Assembly (NCBI RefSeq): GCF_003852315.1
Contig: NZ_CP027762.1
Location: forward strand, 5,313,501-5,377,500
Origin: Pseudomonas sp. LBUM920
Lineage (GTDB): Bacteria > Pseudomonadota > Gammaproteobacteria > Pseudomonadales > Pseudomonadaceae
Reading direction: 5' to 3'
DNA length: 64,000 nucleotides
Part shown: positions 10,331 to 19,097 of the stretch, piece by piece
Position numbering within the stretch: the first letter of the stretch is position 1
Layout of the letters: each line of letters begins with the position of its first letter
Position numbers and translations under genes: made by a program
The notes under the pieces: generated by a model
What the model was told of the DNA's origin: nothing
Databases searched by the model: none
What the model saw: the letters and a program-made list of their open reading frames with translations, nothing else

Positions 10331-10357
10331 GACCTCAAGACAGGTAAAGAGCTAAAT

Positions 10358-10446
10358 GCGCGCGCGGGCTTGCTCGCGACAGCGGCGTATCAGTGATGAA
10401 TGTATCGACTGACATGGCGCCTTCGCGAGCAAGCCCGCTCCCGCAT
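10358..10446. repeat. REPIN (inverted REP pair)
   Basis: Two inverted REP cores, GCGGGCTTGCTCGCGA and TTCGCGAGCAAGCCCGCTC, about 50 bases apart, lie between the converging lipoprotein gene and dinB. Confidence 0.85.
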
Positions 10447-10460
10447 TTGGCTTCCGGCTT

Positions 10461-11519
10461 CTACCAGGGAAACTGCAGCTGTTCGTTCCCGCTGCTCAAG
10501 TCCAGCAACCGCACCCCGATCCCCAACAACCGCACCGGTTTGCCACCGCGATTGAACGCCAGGGTCAACAGCTGTTGATAACTCTCCAGATCACGCCCTG
10601 CCCCAGCCTGCTCCAAGGTGGTTTGAGTAAAGTCGTGAAACTTCACTTTGACGAACGGCTTGCCCGCGCGATAGCTGCTGTCGATGCGCGCCATGCGTCC
10701 GGCCAGGGTTTCCATCAGCTCGGGCAGTTTCGCCAAGCAACTTGAGAGATCCGGCAAGTCCACGTCGTAGGTATTTTCCACACTGATGGATTGCCGACGG
10801 CTGTCGTTCTGCACCACGCGGTCATCAATCCCACGAGCCAGGCTCCACAGACGCTCGCCAAAACTGCCGAATTCACGCACCAGCGCCAGCTTGTTCCACT
10901 CACGCAATTGCAGACAGTCTGCAATCCCCAGGCGCGCCAGCTTATCGGCGGTCACCTTGCCAACGCCGTGCAACTTGTTCACCGGCAACTGGGAGACGAA
11001 GTCTTCGATCTGATCCGGGGTGATCACAAACAGGCCGTTGGGTTTTTTCCAGTCGCTGGCGATCTTGGCCAGAAATTTGTTCGGCGCAACGCCGGCGGAC
11101 ACGGTGATGTGCAACTGGTTGGAGACTCGGCGGCGAATGTCTTGAGCGATGCGCGTGGCACTGCCGCCAAAGTGCGGGCTGTCAGAGACGTCCAGGTAGG
11201 CTTCGTCCAGCGACAGTGGCTCGATCAGGTCGGTGTAATCGCGAAAGATCGTCTGGATTTCCTTCGACGCTTCCTTGTAGGCATCCATGCGCGGCTTGAC
11301 GATGGTCAGGTCCGGGCACAGTTTCAAGGCGTGGCGGGAAGACATGGCCGAACGCACCCCATAAGCCCGCGCCTCATAATTACAGGTGGCGATCACCCCC
11401 CTTCTGTCCGCCGAGCCGCCAACCGCGAGGGGCTTTTGTGCCAGGCTCGGATCGTCGCGCATCTCGATGGCGGCGTAGAAGCAATCACAGTCGACGTGGA
11501 TGATTTTGCGCTGCGTCAT
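10461..11519 (-). CDS. dinB: DNA polymerase IV (Y family)
   Basis: Error-prone translesion polymerase of the SOS response. The 352-residue protein has the palm motifs KIIHVDCDCFYAAIEMRDDPSL and SLDEAYLDVSD (catalytic acidic residues), the helix-hairpin-helix region LHGVGKVTADKLARLGI and the little-finger domain, and ends LLDLSSGNEQLQFPW, close to a beta-clamp-binding tail. The start at 11519 matches the conserved MTQRKIIHVDCD N-terminus; the longer in-frame start at 11579 would run through the LexA box. Confidence 0.97.
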   Translation of the reverse strand: MTQRKIIHVDCDCFYAAIEMRDDPSLAQKPLAVGGSADRRGVIATCNYEARAYGVRSAMSSRHALKLCPDLTIVKPRMDAYKEASKEIQTIFRDYTDLIEPLSLDEAYLDVSDSPHFGGSATRIAQDIRRRVSNQLHITVSAGVAPNKFLAKIASDWKKPNGLFVITPDQIEDFVSQLPVNKLHGVGKVTADKLARLGIADCLQLREWNKLALVREFGSFGERLWSLARGIDDRVVQNDSRRQSISVENTYDVDLPDLSSCLAKLPELMETLAGRMARIDSSYRAGKPFVKVKFHDFTQTTLEQAGAGRDLESYQQLLTLAFNRGGKPVRLLGIGVRLLDLSSGNEQLQFPW

Positions 11520-11566
11520 ATAAACAGAGGGTGTAATCCAACGGGTGGCCAGTATCGCACTCACCC

Positions 11567-11582
11567 CTGTATATAGCACCAG
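11567..11582 (-). promoter_or_regulatory. LexA (SOS) box upstream of dinB
   Basis: CTGTATATAGCACCAG fits the LexA consensus CTG-N10-CAG with an AT-rich centre and lies 48 bases before the dinB start, where LexA control of dinB is expected. Confidence 0.8.
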
Positions 11583-11758
11583 TAGTTTGAATCTTCCGCT
11601 TCAGCGGTAGGAAATTTCACTGATGAATTTATTTTCTCAATCGAAATTCGCCTGCCGATAGAGCTGAAACCCTCGGCCACACTGGCCCCACGCCCTTCCA
11701 CGGGTTGCCTTGGAGAGCTAACCGATTGAACCACAAGCGCTTTTCTTCTATTCACGGG

Positions 11759-11786
11759 TTGACACACTCGCGTTCCTCTGTAGAAT
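11759..11786 (+). promoter_or_regulatory. Promoter of first initiator tRNA gene
   Basis: TTGACA (consensus -35), 16-base spacer, TAGAAT (-10), ending 14 bases before the tRNA. Confidence 0.85.
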
Positions 11787-11799
11787 GCCGACACACAGA

Positions 11800-11876
<77 letters not shown>

Positions 11877-11882
11877 AACATC

Positions 11883-11915
11883 AAAAAAGGCTACTCGAAA
11901 GAGTGGCCTTTTTTG
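11883..11915 (+). terminator. Intrinsic terminator of tRNA-fMet copy 1
   Basis: AAAAAAGGCTACTC, loop GAAA, GAGTGGCCTTTTTT hairpin directly after the tRNA CCA end. Confidence 0.85.
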
Positions 11916-12044
11916 TGCGCGCTTGTTTTGCGTGTGTACGCAAATTGTAAGACAGAAAAATCGTTGTCCTGCGCGCACTTACCGCACGTGGTCGGCGTGC
12001 AACGGGCTAATTCACACTAATTTGACCCATCGGCCCATTAACGG

Positions 12045-12072
12045 TTGACACCTCGGCGTTGGGCTGTAGAAT
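12045..12072 (+). promoter_or_regulatory. Promoter of second initiator tRNA gene
   Basis: TTGACA, 16-base spacer, TAGAAT: the same arrangement as in front of copy 1, with several differences in the spacer. Confidence 0.85.
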
Positions 12073-12084
12073 GCCGCCCACAGA

Positions 12085-12161
<77 letters not shown>

Positions 12162-12167
12162 AACATC

Positions 12168-12200
12168 AAAAAAGGCTACTCGAAAGAGTGGCCTTTTTTG
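12168..12200 (+). terminator. Intrinsic terminator of tRNA-fMet copy 2
   Basis: Same hairpin as after copy 1 (GGCTACTC, GAAA loop, GAGTGGCC) ending in TTTTTT. The remaining ~240 bases up to the mprF start show no further gene; they should hold the mprF promoter, which I cannot place with confidence. Confidence 0.85.
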
Positions 12201-12440
12201 TATCTGGCGAAAAAGTTCTTCTGAAACAATGGCATGGCATCTTTCATGAAACCGTACACGGTTTGTAGAGTCCATCTCATTGCAAGCTATGCTGAATGCT
12301 CAAGCATTACCCTCTACGACCAATGGCCGCAGTCGCCGCACCCGGCGATACGCGTTAATATTTGTAATTATTTTGTCCATAGGGATTGGTAACTTGGCTG
12401 GATACCTCCATCCTGTCGCGCACAATCCACGAGGTGATTG

Positions 12441-15083
12441 ATGCGCGCCAACTCGTCTGAACCACAAGACACCGTCACAGCGACACAACCGATCACACCC
12501 ACCCGCTTGCGTTGGCTGGATCTGTTGAGCAAATACCGTCAGCCGATCGGGCTGGCCGTTACTCTGTTGCTGTTCGCAATCGCCCTGATCGCCTGCCGAC
12601 ACTTACTGCTGGAACTGGACCTGTATGCGCTCCACGACTCGATCCTGGAAGTGCCCAGACCCGCCCTGCTGGGTGCGTTCGCGGCGGCCGTCGCCGGTTT
12701 CATCATTCTGCTGGGTTATGAATTCTCCGGCGCACGCTATGCCGGCGTAAAACTGCCGGCCAAGACCCTGGCGCTGGGCGGCTTCACCGCCTTTGCCATC
12801 GGCAACGCCATTGGCTTGTCGATGCTCTCCGGCGGGTCCGTGCGCTACCGTTTATACGCACGCCACGGTATCGGGGCTTCGGAAGTGGCGCACATGACCG
12901 TGTTCGCCAGCCTGGCCCTTGGTACGGCGCTGCCGCCACTGGCAGCACTGGCCACACTGAGCAACCTGCCGGCGGCATCGACCTACCTGCACCTGTCGCA
13001 AGGCGTGCTCGGCGGTATTGCCGGTGCAGTGCTGCTGCTGTCCGCCGCGCTGTGCATCGGCATTTACCGCCGTCGCCTGCCGGAGCAACCTTATCCAGAC
13101 AACCTGCTGGTCAAGGCGGGGCGTCGTACCCTGCGCCTGCCGGGCCGGCGCCTGACGTTCCTGCAACTGATCATCACCGCGCTGGACGTTGCCGCTGCCG
13201 CCACCGTCCTTTATATGCTGCTGCCGGAAGCGCCGCCGTTCGGCCCCTTCCTGCTGGTGTACCTGCTGGCCCTGGCCGCCGGTGTACTCAGCCACGTGCC
13301 AGGCGGTGTTGGCGTGTTCGAGGCGATTCTGCTCGCGGCATTCGCCGACAAGCTTGGCGCCGCGCCACTGGCTGCTGCCCTGCTGCTCTACCGCATGATT
13401 TATGTGGTGCTGCCGCTGCTGATCGCCTGCGTGTTCCTGCTGGTCAACGAAGCCCAGCGCCTGTTCCAGACCCAGCAAAGCCTGCGGGTCGCCTCCGGCC
13501 TGGCCGCGCCGGTGTTGGCCGTACTGGTTTTTTTGTCAGGCGTGGTCCTGCTGTTTTCCGGCGCAACGCCGGAAATCGACTCACGCCTGGAAAACATCGG
13601 CTTCCTGATTCCCCACCGCCTGATTGACGCCTCGCACTTCGGTGCCAGCTTGATCGGCGTGCTGTGCCTGTTGCTGGCCCAGGGCTTGCGTCGGCGTTTG
13701 TCGGCCGCCTGGATGCTGACCATGGTGTTGCTGCTCACCGGCGCCCTGCTCTCACTGCTTAAAGGCTTCGATTGGGAAGAAGCCAGCCTGATGATCATGA
13801 CCGCCGTGCTGCTGGCGATCTTCCGGCGCTCGTTCTACCGCGCCAGCCGCCTGACCGAACTGCCGTTCTCGCCGCTGTATTTGGTGGCCAGCGTCTGTGT
13901 GTTGGGCGCCTCGATCTGGTTGCTGCTGTTTGCCTATCAAGACGTGCCGTACAGCCACCAGCTGTGGTGGCAGTTCACCCTGGACGCCAACGCCCCACGC
14001 GGCCTGCGCTCGCTGCTGGGTGCAGCGGTGCTGTTGGTGATCGTCTCGCTGACCTGGCTGCTGCGCACCGCGCGCCCGGTGATTCATCTGCCAACCCCGG
14101 ACGAACTGGAACGCGCCACCAAGATCCTGATGGCCTCCTCACAGCCCGACGGTGGCCTGGCGCTGACCGGCGACAAGGCGCTGCTGTTCCACCCCAACGA
14201 TGAAGCCTTCCTGATGTATGCCCGCCGCGGGCGCAGCCTGGTGGCCTTGTATGACCCGATCGGCCCGACCCAGCCGCGCGCCGAGATGATCTGGCAGTTC
14301 CGTGACCTGTGCGACATCCATCACGCGCGCCCGGTGTTTTATCAGGTCCGCGCCGAGAACCTGCCGTACTACATGGACATCGGCCTGACCGCGATCAAGC
14401 TGGGCGAAGAAGCCCGGGTCGACCTGAAACGCTTTGACCTGGAAGCCAAGGGCAAAGAGATGAAGGACCTGCGCTACACCTGGAACCGTGGCACCCGGGA
14501 CGGCCTGTCCCTGGAGATCTTCGAACCGGGCCAGGCGCCGATGGAAGAACTCAAGGTCATCTCCGATGCCTGGCTGACCGGCAAGAACGTACGTGAAAAG
14601 GGCTTCTCCCTGGGCCGTTTCAGCGACGACTACCTCAAGCACTTTCGTATCGCGATCATTCGCTTCGAAGGGCGCCCGGTGGCCTTCGCCAACCTGCTCG
14701 AGACTTACAACCATGACCTGGCCAGTCTCGACCTGATGCGTGCGCATCCGGATGCGCCGAAGCTGACCATGGAATTCATGATGGTTGGCCTGATTCAACA
14801 TTATAAGAACCACGACTACGCCCGCTTCAGCCTCGGCATGGTGCCGTTGTCGGGCCTGCAACCACGCCGTGGCGCACCGCTGACCCAACGCCTGGGCTCG
14901 ATGGTGTTCCGACGTGGCGAGCAACTGTATAACTTCCAAGGTTTGCGCCGCTTTAAAGACAAGTTCCAGCCTGACTGGGAACCCCGTTATATGGCCGTGC
15001 CCGCAGGACTTGATCCGCTGGTGGCACTGGCCGATACCGCCGCCCTGATTGCGGGTGGCTTGACTGGATTGGTGAAACGCTGA
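12441..15083 (+). CDS. mprF: MprF-type aminoacyl-phosphatidylglycerol synthase/flippase
   Basis: Membrane protein that transfers an amino acid from aminoacyl-tRNA to phosphatidylglycerol and flips the product, lowering the net negative surface charge and raising tolerance to cationic peptides. The 880 residues split into an N-terminal half with about 13 hydrophobic helices (flippase, LLGYEFSGARYAG...GNAIGLSMLSGGSVRYRLY; HVPGGVGVFEAILL) and a cytosolic DUF2156/GNAT-like synthase domain from about residue 540. In P. aeruginosa the orthologue makes alanyl-phosphatidylglycerol; lysine cannot be excluded here. ATG at 12441 is preferred over the adjacent upstream TTG because GAGGTG lies six bases before it. 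Its stop overlaps the start of the next gene. Confidence 0.93.
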   Translation: MRANSSEPQDTVTATQPITPTRLRWLDLLSKYRQPIGLAVTLLLFAIALIACRHLLLELDLYALHDSILEVPRPALLGAFAAAVAGFIILLGYEFSGARYAGVKLPAKTLALGGFTAFAIGNAIGLSMLSGGSVRYRLYARHGIGASEVAHMTVFASLALGTALPPLAALATLSNLPAASTYLHLSQGVLGGIAGAVLLLSAALCIGIYRRRLPEQPYPDNLLVKAGRRTLRLPGRRLTFLQLIITALDVAAAATVLYMLLPEAPPFGPFLLVYLLALAAGVLSHVPGGVGVFEAILLAAFADKLGAAPLAAALLLYRMIYVVLPLLIACVFLLVNEAQRLFQTQQSLRVASGLAAPVLAVLVFLSGVVLLFSGATPEIDSRLENIGFLIPHRLIDASHFGASLIGVLCLLLAQGLRRRLSAAWMLTMVLLLTGALLSLLKGFDWEEASLMIMTAVLLAIFRRSFYRASRLTELPFSPLYLVASVCVLGASIWLLLFAYQDVPYSHQLWWQFTLDANAPRGLRSLLGAAVLLVIVSLTWLLRTARPVIHLPTPDELERATKILMASSQPDGGLALTGDKALLFHPNDEAFLMYARRGRSLVALYDPIGPTQPRAEMIWQFRDLCDIHHARPVFYQVRAENLPYYMDIGLTAIKLGEEARVDLKRFDLEAKGKEMKDLRYTWNRGTRDGLSLEIFEPGQAPMEELKVISDAWLTGKNVREKGFSLGRFSDDYLKHFRIAIIRFEGRPVAFANLLETYNHDLASLDLMRAHPDAPKLTMEFMMVGLIQHYKNHDYARFSLGMVPLSGLQPRRGAPLTQRLGSMVFRRGEQLYNFQGLRRFKDKFQPDWEPRYMAVPAGLDPLVALADTAALIAGGLTGLVKR

Positions 15084-16369
15084 TGATTCGACGCTCCTGG
15101 CGGTATGTATTGGCCTTTGTAGTGCTGCTCGCGCTGATCGCGGCGGGTGGCTTCTGGTACTGGAACCGCCCTGCCCCGCAACCGACCCTGGAACAATTGC
15201 CCCAGGCCGACGGTTCGGTGATGACCCGCGTGACGCCTAACGGCTCGGCAAAAGCCCGTGTGGCCGTGGCCGTAATGGCCGATGAGACCCTGACCGATAG
15301 CCAACTGATTGCTCTGAGCCAGGGCGGCTCCGCGCAAATCGTTCAAGTGATCCTGCCAAAGGATGACTGCAAGCTGCAGGAACAAGCGCTGCAAAGCGCC
15401 CTGGCACAGCTCAAAGGCCCGGCGACGCTGGTCAGCGGCATCGGCCCTGGCGCAGCACTCGCCTGGCGCTGGCTGGCCACACAGAACGACGACAAGGCCA
15501 ACGCCATCTCCGTCGGCTTCGCCCTGGTGCAGGAAGGTTGCAAGGACCCACTGCCGAAGACCTCTGCCCATGGCAATTGGCTGGTGGCGTGGAACGATAA
15601 CCCTGACGACGAAAGTGCCAGTTTCGTACGCGACACCCCGCGCGCGACTACCAGCATCAGCGACTACGACATCCACTACCCGCAAGTGCTGAACAACGAA
15701 CTGCGCAAGCAGCTGGTGGGTTCGGACAACGGCGGCCTGGCGATTCCGGTAGTTGAAGTACCGGCCGGCCAAGCCAAGGACACCGTTACCCTGTTCCTCT
15801 CCGGCGATGGCGGCTGGCGTGACCTGGACCGTGACGTCGCCGGTGAAATGGCCAAGATCGGTTACCCGGTCGTGGGCATCGACACCCTGCGCTACTACTG
15901 GCAGCACAAAACGCCTGAACAAAGCGCCAAGGACCTCACCGAATTGATGCAGCACTACCGGCAGAAATGGGGCACCAAACGCTTCGTGCTGACCGGTTAT
16001 TCATTCGGCGCCGACGTACTGCCGGCGATCTACAACCGCATGCCTGAAAACGAACAGCAGCGCGTCGACGCAATCATCCTGCTGGCATTTGCACGCACCG
16101 GCAGCTTTGAGATCGAAGTGGAAGGTTGGTTGGGCAACGCCGGTAAAGAAGCCGCCACCGGCCCGGAAATGGCCAAGTTGCCGGCTGACAAAGTGGTGTG
16201 CATCTACGGCGCCGAAGAAGTCGACGAGAGTGGCTGCACCGACAAGACCGCTGTTGGCGAAGCCGTGAAGCTGCCAGGCGGGCATCACTTTGACGAGAAC
16301 TACCCAGCGCTGGCACAGCGCCTGGTGGATATCATCGTCAAGCATCAGGCCAAGGACAAAGCCGAATAA
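15083..16369 (+). CDS. VirJ/AcvB-type periplasmic hydrolase, probable aminoacyl-phosphatidylglycerol hydrolase
   Basis: A 428-residue protein with an N-terminal membrane anchor (residues ~7-28, YVLAFVVLLALIAAGGFWYW) and a C-terminal alpha/beta hydrolase domain of the VirJ family: VTLFLSGDGGWRDLDRDVAGEMAKIGYPVVGID, nucleophile motif GYSFGA (Ser307) and a late GGHHFDE histidine. ATG overlaps the mprF stop in TGATG, so the two are translationally coupled. In P. aeruginosa the gene in this position (PA0919) encodes a periplasmic hydrolase that removes the alanyl group from alanyl-phosphatidylglycerol, and I infer the same role. Confidence 0.88.
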   Translation: MIRRSWRYVLAFVVLLALIAAGGFWYWNRPAPQPTLEQLPQADGSVMTRVTPNGSAKARVAVAVMADETLTDSQLIALSQGGSAQIVQVILPKDDCKLQEQALQSALAQLKGPATLVSGIGPGAALAWRWLATQNDDKANAISVGFALVQEGCKDPLPKTSAHGNWLVAWNDNPDDESASFVRDTPRATTSISDYDIHYPQVLNNELRKQLVGSDNGGLAIPVVEVPAGQAKDTVTLFLSGDGGWRDLDRDVAGEMAKIGYPVVGIDTLRYYWQHKTPEQSAKDLTELMQHYRQKWGTKRFVLTGYSFGADVLPAIYNRMPENEQQRVDAIILLAFARTGSFEIEVEGWLGNAGKEAATGPEMAKLPADKVVCIYGAEEVDESGCTDKTAVGEAVKLPGGHHFDENYPALAQRLVDIIVKHQAKDKAE

Positions 16370-16392
16370 TTTCGGGTATTGCATGGCTTGAA

Positions 16393-16482
16393 ATGTGGGA
16401 GGGAGCTTGCCCCCGATGGCGGTGGGTCAGCTACAGATACGCTGACTGAAGTACCGCTATCGGGGCAAGCCCCCTCCCACAT
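16393..16482. repeat. REPIN (inverted REP pair, GGGGCAAGCCCCCTCCC type)
   Basis: ATGTGGGAGGGAGCTTGCCC and the inverted GGGGCAAGCCCCCTCCCACAT flank a ~45-base centre, between the converging hydrolase gene and recJ. This REP subtype differs from the others in the window. Confidence 0.85.
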
Positions 16483-16506
16483 GTTTTTTTGCAGTGTGGT
16501 ATAGAT

Positions 16507-18216
16507 TCAGCGCGGTTCGATGTGCGCAATCATCAACTGCACAGTCTCATTCCCACGAAACTCGTTCACGTCCAGCTTGTAGGCCAACTCGACCCAACGC
16601 ACCGTCGGATTAGGCCAGACCTCACGGTCCACACCAAACGCAATGCCATCGAGCTTCACCGACCCGCATTCGCTCTTGAGCACCACTTTGAGGTGCCGCT
16701 CACCGACCACGCGCTGCTCGACCAACTGAAACACACCGTGGAACAACGGCTCGGGAAAGTGCTGCCCCCACGGCCCGGCATGCCGTAATGCGCGCGCCAG
16801 TTCCAGGTGAAACTCTTCCACCGCCAGCGTGCCATCCGACAGCAACCGGCCCGTCAGGTCTTCTTCTCGCAGTTGCCGACGGACTTCAGCGTCGAAGGCC
16901 TCGGCAAACAGCGGGAAATTCGCCTCTGGCAAGGTCAGACCGGCCGCCATTGCGTGGCCGCCGTATTTGGTGATCAGGCTGGGATGCTGGCTTGCGACGA
17001 CCGCCAGCGCGTCACGGATGTGAAAACCCTGCACAGAGCGCCCTGAGCCCTTGAGCAGGCCGTCACCGGCATCGGCGAAAGCGATGGTCGGGCGGAAATA
17101 CCGCTCTTTCATTCGCGACGCCAGAATGCCGATCACGCCCTGGTGCCATTCCGGGTCGAACAGGCACAAACCATAGGGCATCGATTCCACCGGCAAGTCC
17201 TTGAGCTGGGCGAGCGCTTCGCGCTGCATGCCCTGCTCGATGGATTTGCGGTCCTGGTTCATACCGTCCAGCTGCGCTGCCATTTCCCGCGCGGCGGCGA
17301 AGTCGGTGGTGAGCAGGCATTCGATGCCCAGGCTCATATCGTCCAGGCGCCCGGCGGCATTCAAGCGCGGTCCGAGGATAAAACCGAGGTCGGTGGAGGT
17401 GATGCGCGCGTGGTCGCGCTTGGCGACTTCAAGAATCGCCTTGATGCCCGGCCGCGCGCGACCGGCGCGAATACGCTCCAGGCCCTGGTGCACCAGGATG
17501 CGATTGTTGGCGTCCAGAGGCACCACGTCGGCGACGCTGCCCAAGGCGACCAGGTCGAGCAACTCGCCGATGTTCGGCTGGGGCTTGTTGGCGTACCAAC
17601 CCAGGCTGCGCAGTCGCGCGCGCAAGGCCATCAGCACATAAAAGATCACGCCTACGCCAGCCAGCGCCTTGCTGGGAAATTCACAACCGGGCTGGTTCGG
17701 ATTAACGATGGCATCCGCCGCCGGCAACTCATCACCCGGCAAGTGGTGGTCGGTGACCAACACCTTCAACCCTGCCGCCTTGGCCGCCGCCACGCCTTCG
17801 ACACTGGAAATGCCGTTGTCCACGGTGATCAGCAACTGCGGCTCGCGCTGCAGCGCCACCGCAACGATTTCCGGCGTCAGGCCATAGCCGTATTCGAAGC
17901 GGTTGGGCACCAGGTAGTCGACATGGGCCGCACCGAGCAAACGCAGGCCCAGAGTGCCCACCGTGCTGGCAGTGGCGCCATCGGCGTCGAAGTCTCCCAC
18001 GATGAGGATGCGCTGGCGCTGCTCCAAGGCCGTCACCAGCAGGTCCACCGCCGCGTCGATGCCCTTGAGCTGCTGGTAGGGAATCAACCGCGCCAGGCTT
18101 TTGTCCAGCTCAGCTTCGGACTGCACCCCGCGTGCGGCGTAAAGACGGGTCAACAGCGGTGGCAATTCACCGAGAAACGGCAGGACAGCGGGCAACGGGC
18201 GAGGATCGATACGCAT
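16507..18216 (-). CDS. recJ: Single-stranded-DNA-specific exonuclease RecJ
   Basis: 5'-3' exonuclease of the DHH family acting in RecF-pathway recombination, mismatch and base-excision repair. The 569-residue protein has the catalytic motifs VGDFDADGATAST (motif I) and VTDHHLPGDELPAADAIVNP (DHH motif), then GVGVIFYVLMALRARL, VALGSVADVVPL and the DHHA1 region GRSVQGFHIRDALAVV with GGHAMAAG. Length and order are normal. Same strand as yaeQ downstream of a REPIN. Confidence 0.97.
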   Translation of the reverse strand: MRIDPRPLPAVLPFLGELPPLLTRLYAARGVQSEAELDKSLARLIPYQQLKGIDAAVDLLVTALEQRQRILIVGDFDADGATASTVGTLGLRLLGAAHVDYLVPNRFEYGYGLTPEIVAVALQREPQLLITVDNGISSVEGVAAAKAAGLKVLVTDHHLPGDELPAADAIVNPNQPGCEFPSKALAGVGVIFYVLMALRARLRSLGWYANKPQPNIGELLDLVALGSVADVVPLDANNRILVHQGLERIRAGRARPGIKAILEVAKRDHARITSTDLGFILGPRLNAAGRLDDMSLGIECLLTTDFAAAREMAAQLDGMNQDRKSIEQGMQREALAQLKDLPVESMPYGLCLFDPEWHQGVIGILASRMKERYFRPTIAFADAGDGLLKGSGRSVQGFHIRDALAVVASQHPSLITKYGGHAMAAGLTLPEANFPLFAEAFDAEVRRQLREEDLTGRLLSDGTLAVEEFHLELARALRHAGPWGQHFPEPLFHGVFQLVEQRVVGERHLKVVLKSECGSVKLDGIAFGVDREVWPNPTVRWVELAYKLDVNEFRGNETVQLMIAHIEPR

Positions 18217-18299
18217 GGGGTAACGGAAGCTTCTCTTCTAGTACAACGGTTAAACAACAATGCTGAATGCAACATGGATCAACTGTAGGAGCCGGCTCC

Positions 18300-18390
18300 T
18301 GTGGGAGCGGGCTTGCTCGCGAATGCATCACCTCGGTATCGCTGAAAGACCGAGGTGTCTGCATCGCAGGCAAGCCAGCGCCCACACAAC
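18300..18390. repeat. Mixed-type REPIN
   Basis: One arm is GTGGGAGCGGGCTTGCTCGC, the other GCAGGCAAGCCAGCGCCCAC, which belongs to a different REP subtype. Between them CACCTCGGT and ACCGAGGTG form a perfect inner hairpin. Lies between recJ and yaeQ. Confidence 0.8.
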
Positions 18391-18405
18391 CCGACTCCCA
18401 GAATT

Positions 18406-18948
18406 TCAGCCGCGTTCGCCGACCAGCCATTGCAATTGCACTTCATGTTGGCCACGGTCGTCGGTCACAAAAATCGTGCCCTCACTGATCATCACGTCCC
18501 ACTTGATCACGCGCGGCATGTCCTTGGCCAGGGTCTCGAGGACTTCCTGCGGCACGGCAGCGATGTGCACGTTCTTCAGGTTGTTGGCCACCGGCACCAC
18601 TTTGCCTTCCCACACGCGCAAGCTGCCATAAGCCAGCAAACTGGTGCGCTCGGTACGGCGCGAACACCAGGTCAGGCGGTCGGCGTCAGGCTGGCCGACT
18701 TCGATCCAGTGCAGCACCCGATCATCCAGGCTTTTTTCCCACAGGGCTGGTTCGTCGACATCTGACAGGCCACGACCGAACGCCAGTTGCTCGTTGTACC
18801 AGAGGGCGTAGGCCAGCAGGCGCACGGTCATGCGCTCTTCGGTTTCCGATGGATGGCGGGCGATGGTCTGTTTGACGCTCTCATACACCGAGCGATCAAG
18901 GTCGGTGAGGTTGAGTTCGAATTTGTAGGTCGTGGACGGCTGGGCCAT
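18406..18948 (-). CDS. yaeQ: YaeQ family protein
   Basis: A 180-residue protein of the YaeQ family, which has a PD-(D/E)XK nuclease-like fold and an unproven biochemical role. Recognisable are the start YKFELNLTDLDRSVYESVKQTIARHPSETEERMTVRLLAYALWY and the core EVGQPDADRLTWCSRRTERTSLLAYG. Single gene upstream of recJ on the same strand, divergent from the CoA-transferase gene. Confidence 0.92.
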   Translation of the reverse strand: MAQPSTTYKFELNLTDLDRSVYESVKQTIARHPSETEERMTVRLLAYALWYNEQLAFGRGLSDVDEPALWEKSLDDRVLHWIEVGQPDADRLTWCSRRTERTSLLAYGSLRVWEGKVVPVANNLKNVHIAAVPQEVLETLAKDMPRVIKWDVMISEGTIFVTDDRGQHEVQLQWLVGERG

Positions 18949-19097
18949 GAACGGGCTTCTAGAGACAGGGAAAGGCGGCCAGTCTAACCGATGGCGAGGT
19001 CAATCAACGAATACTGCGCTGCATCATCCTTATCCCTGGGCCGCTCGCCTATGTTAAAAGGCATCACACCACCGTCCCGCGCTTGCTAAGGATCCTC

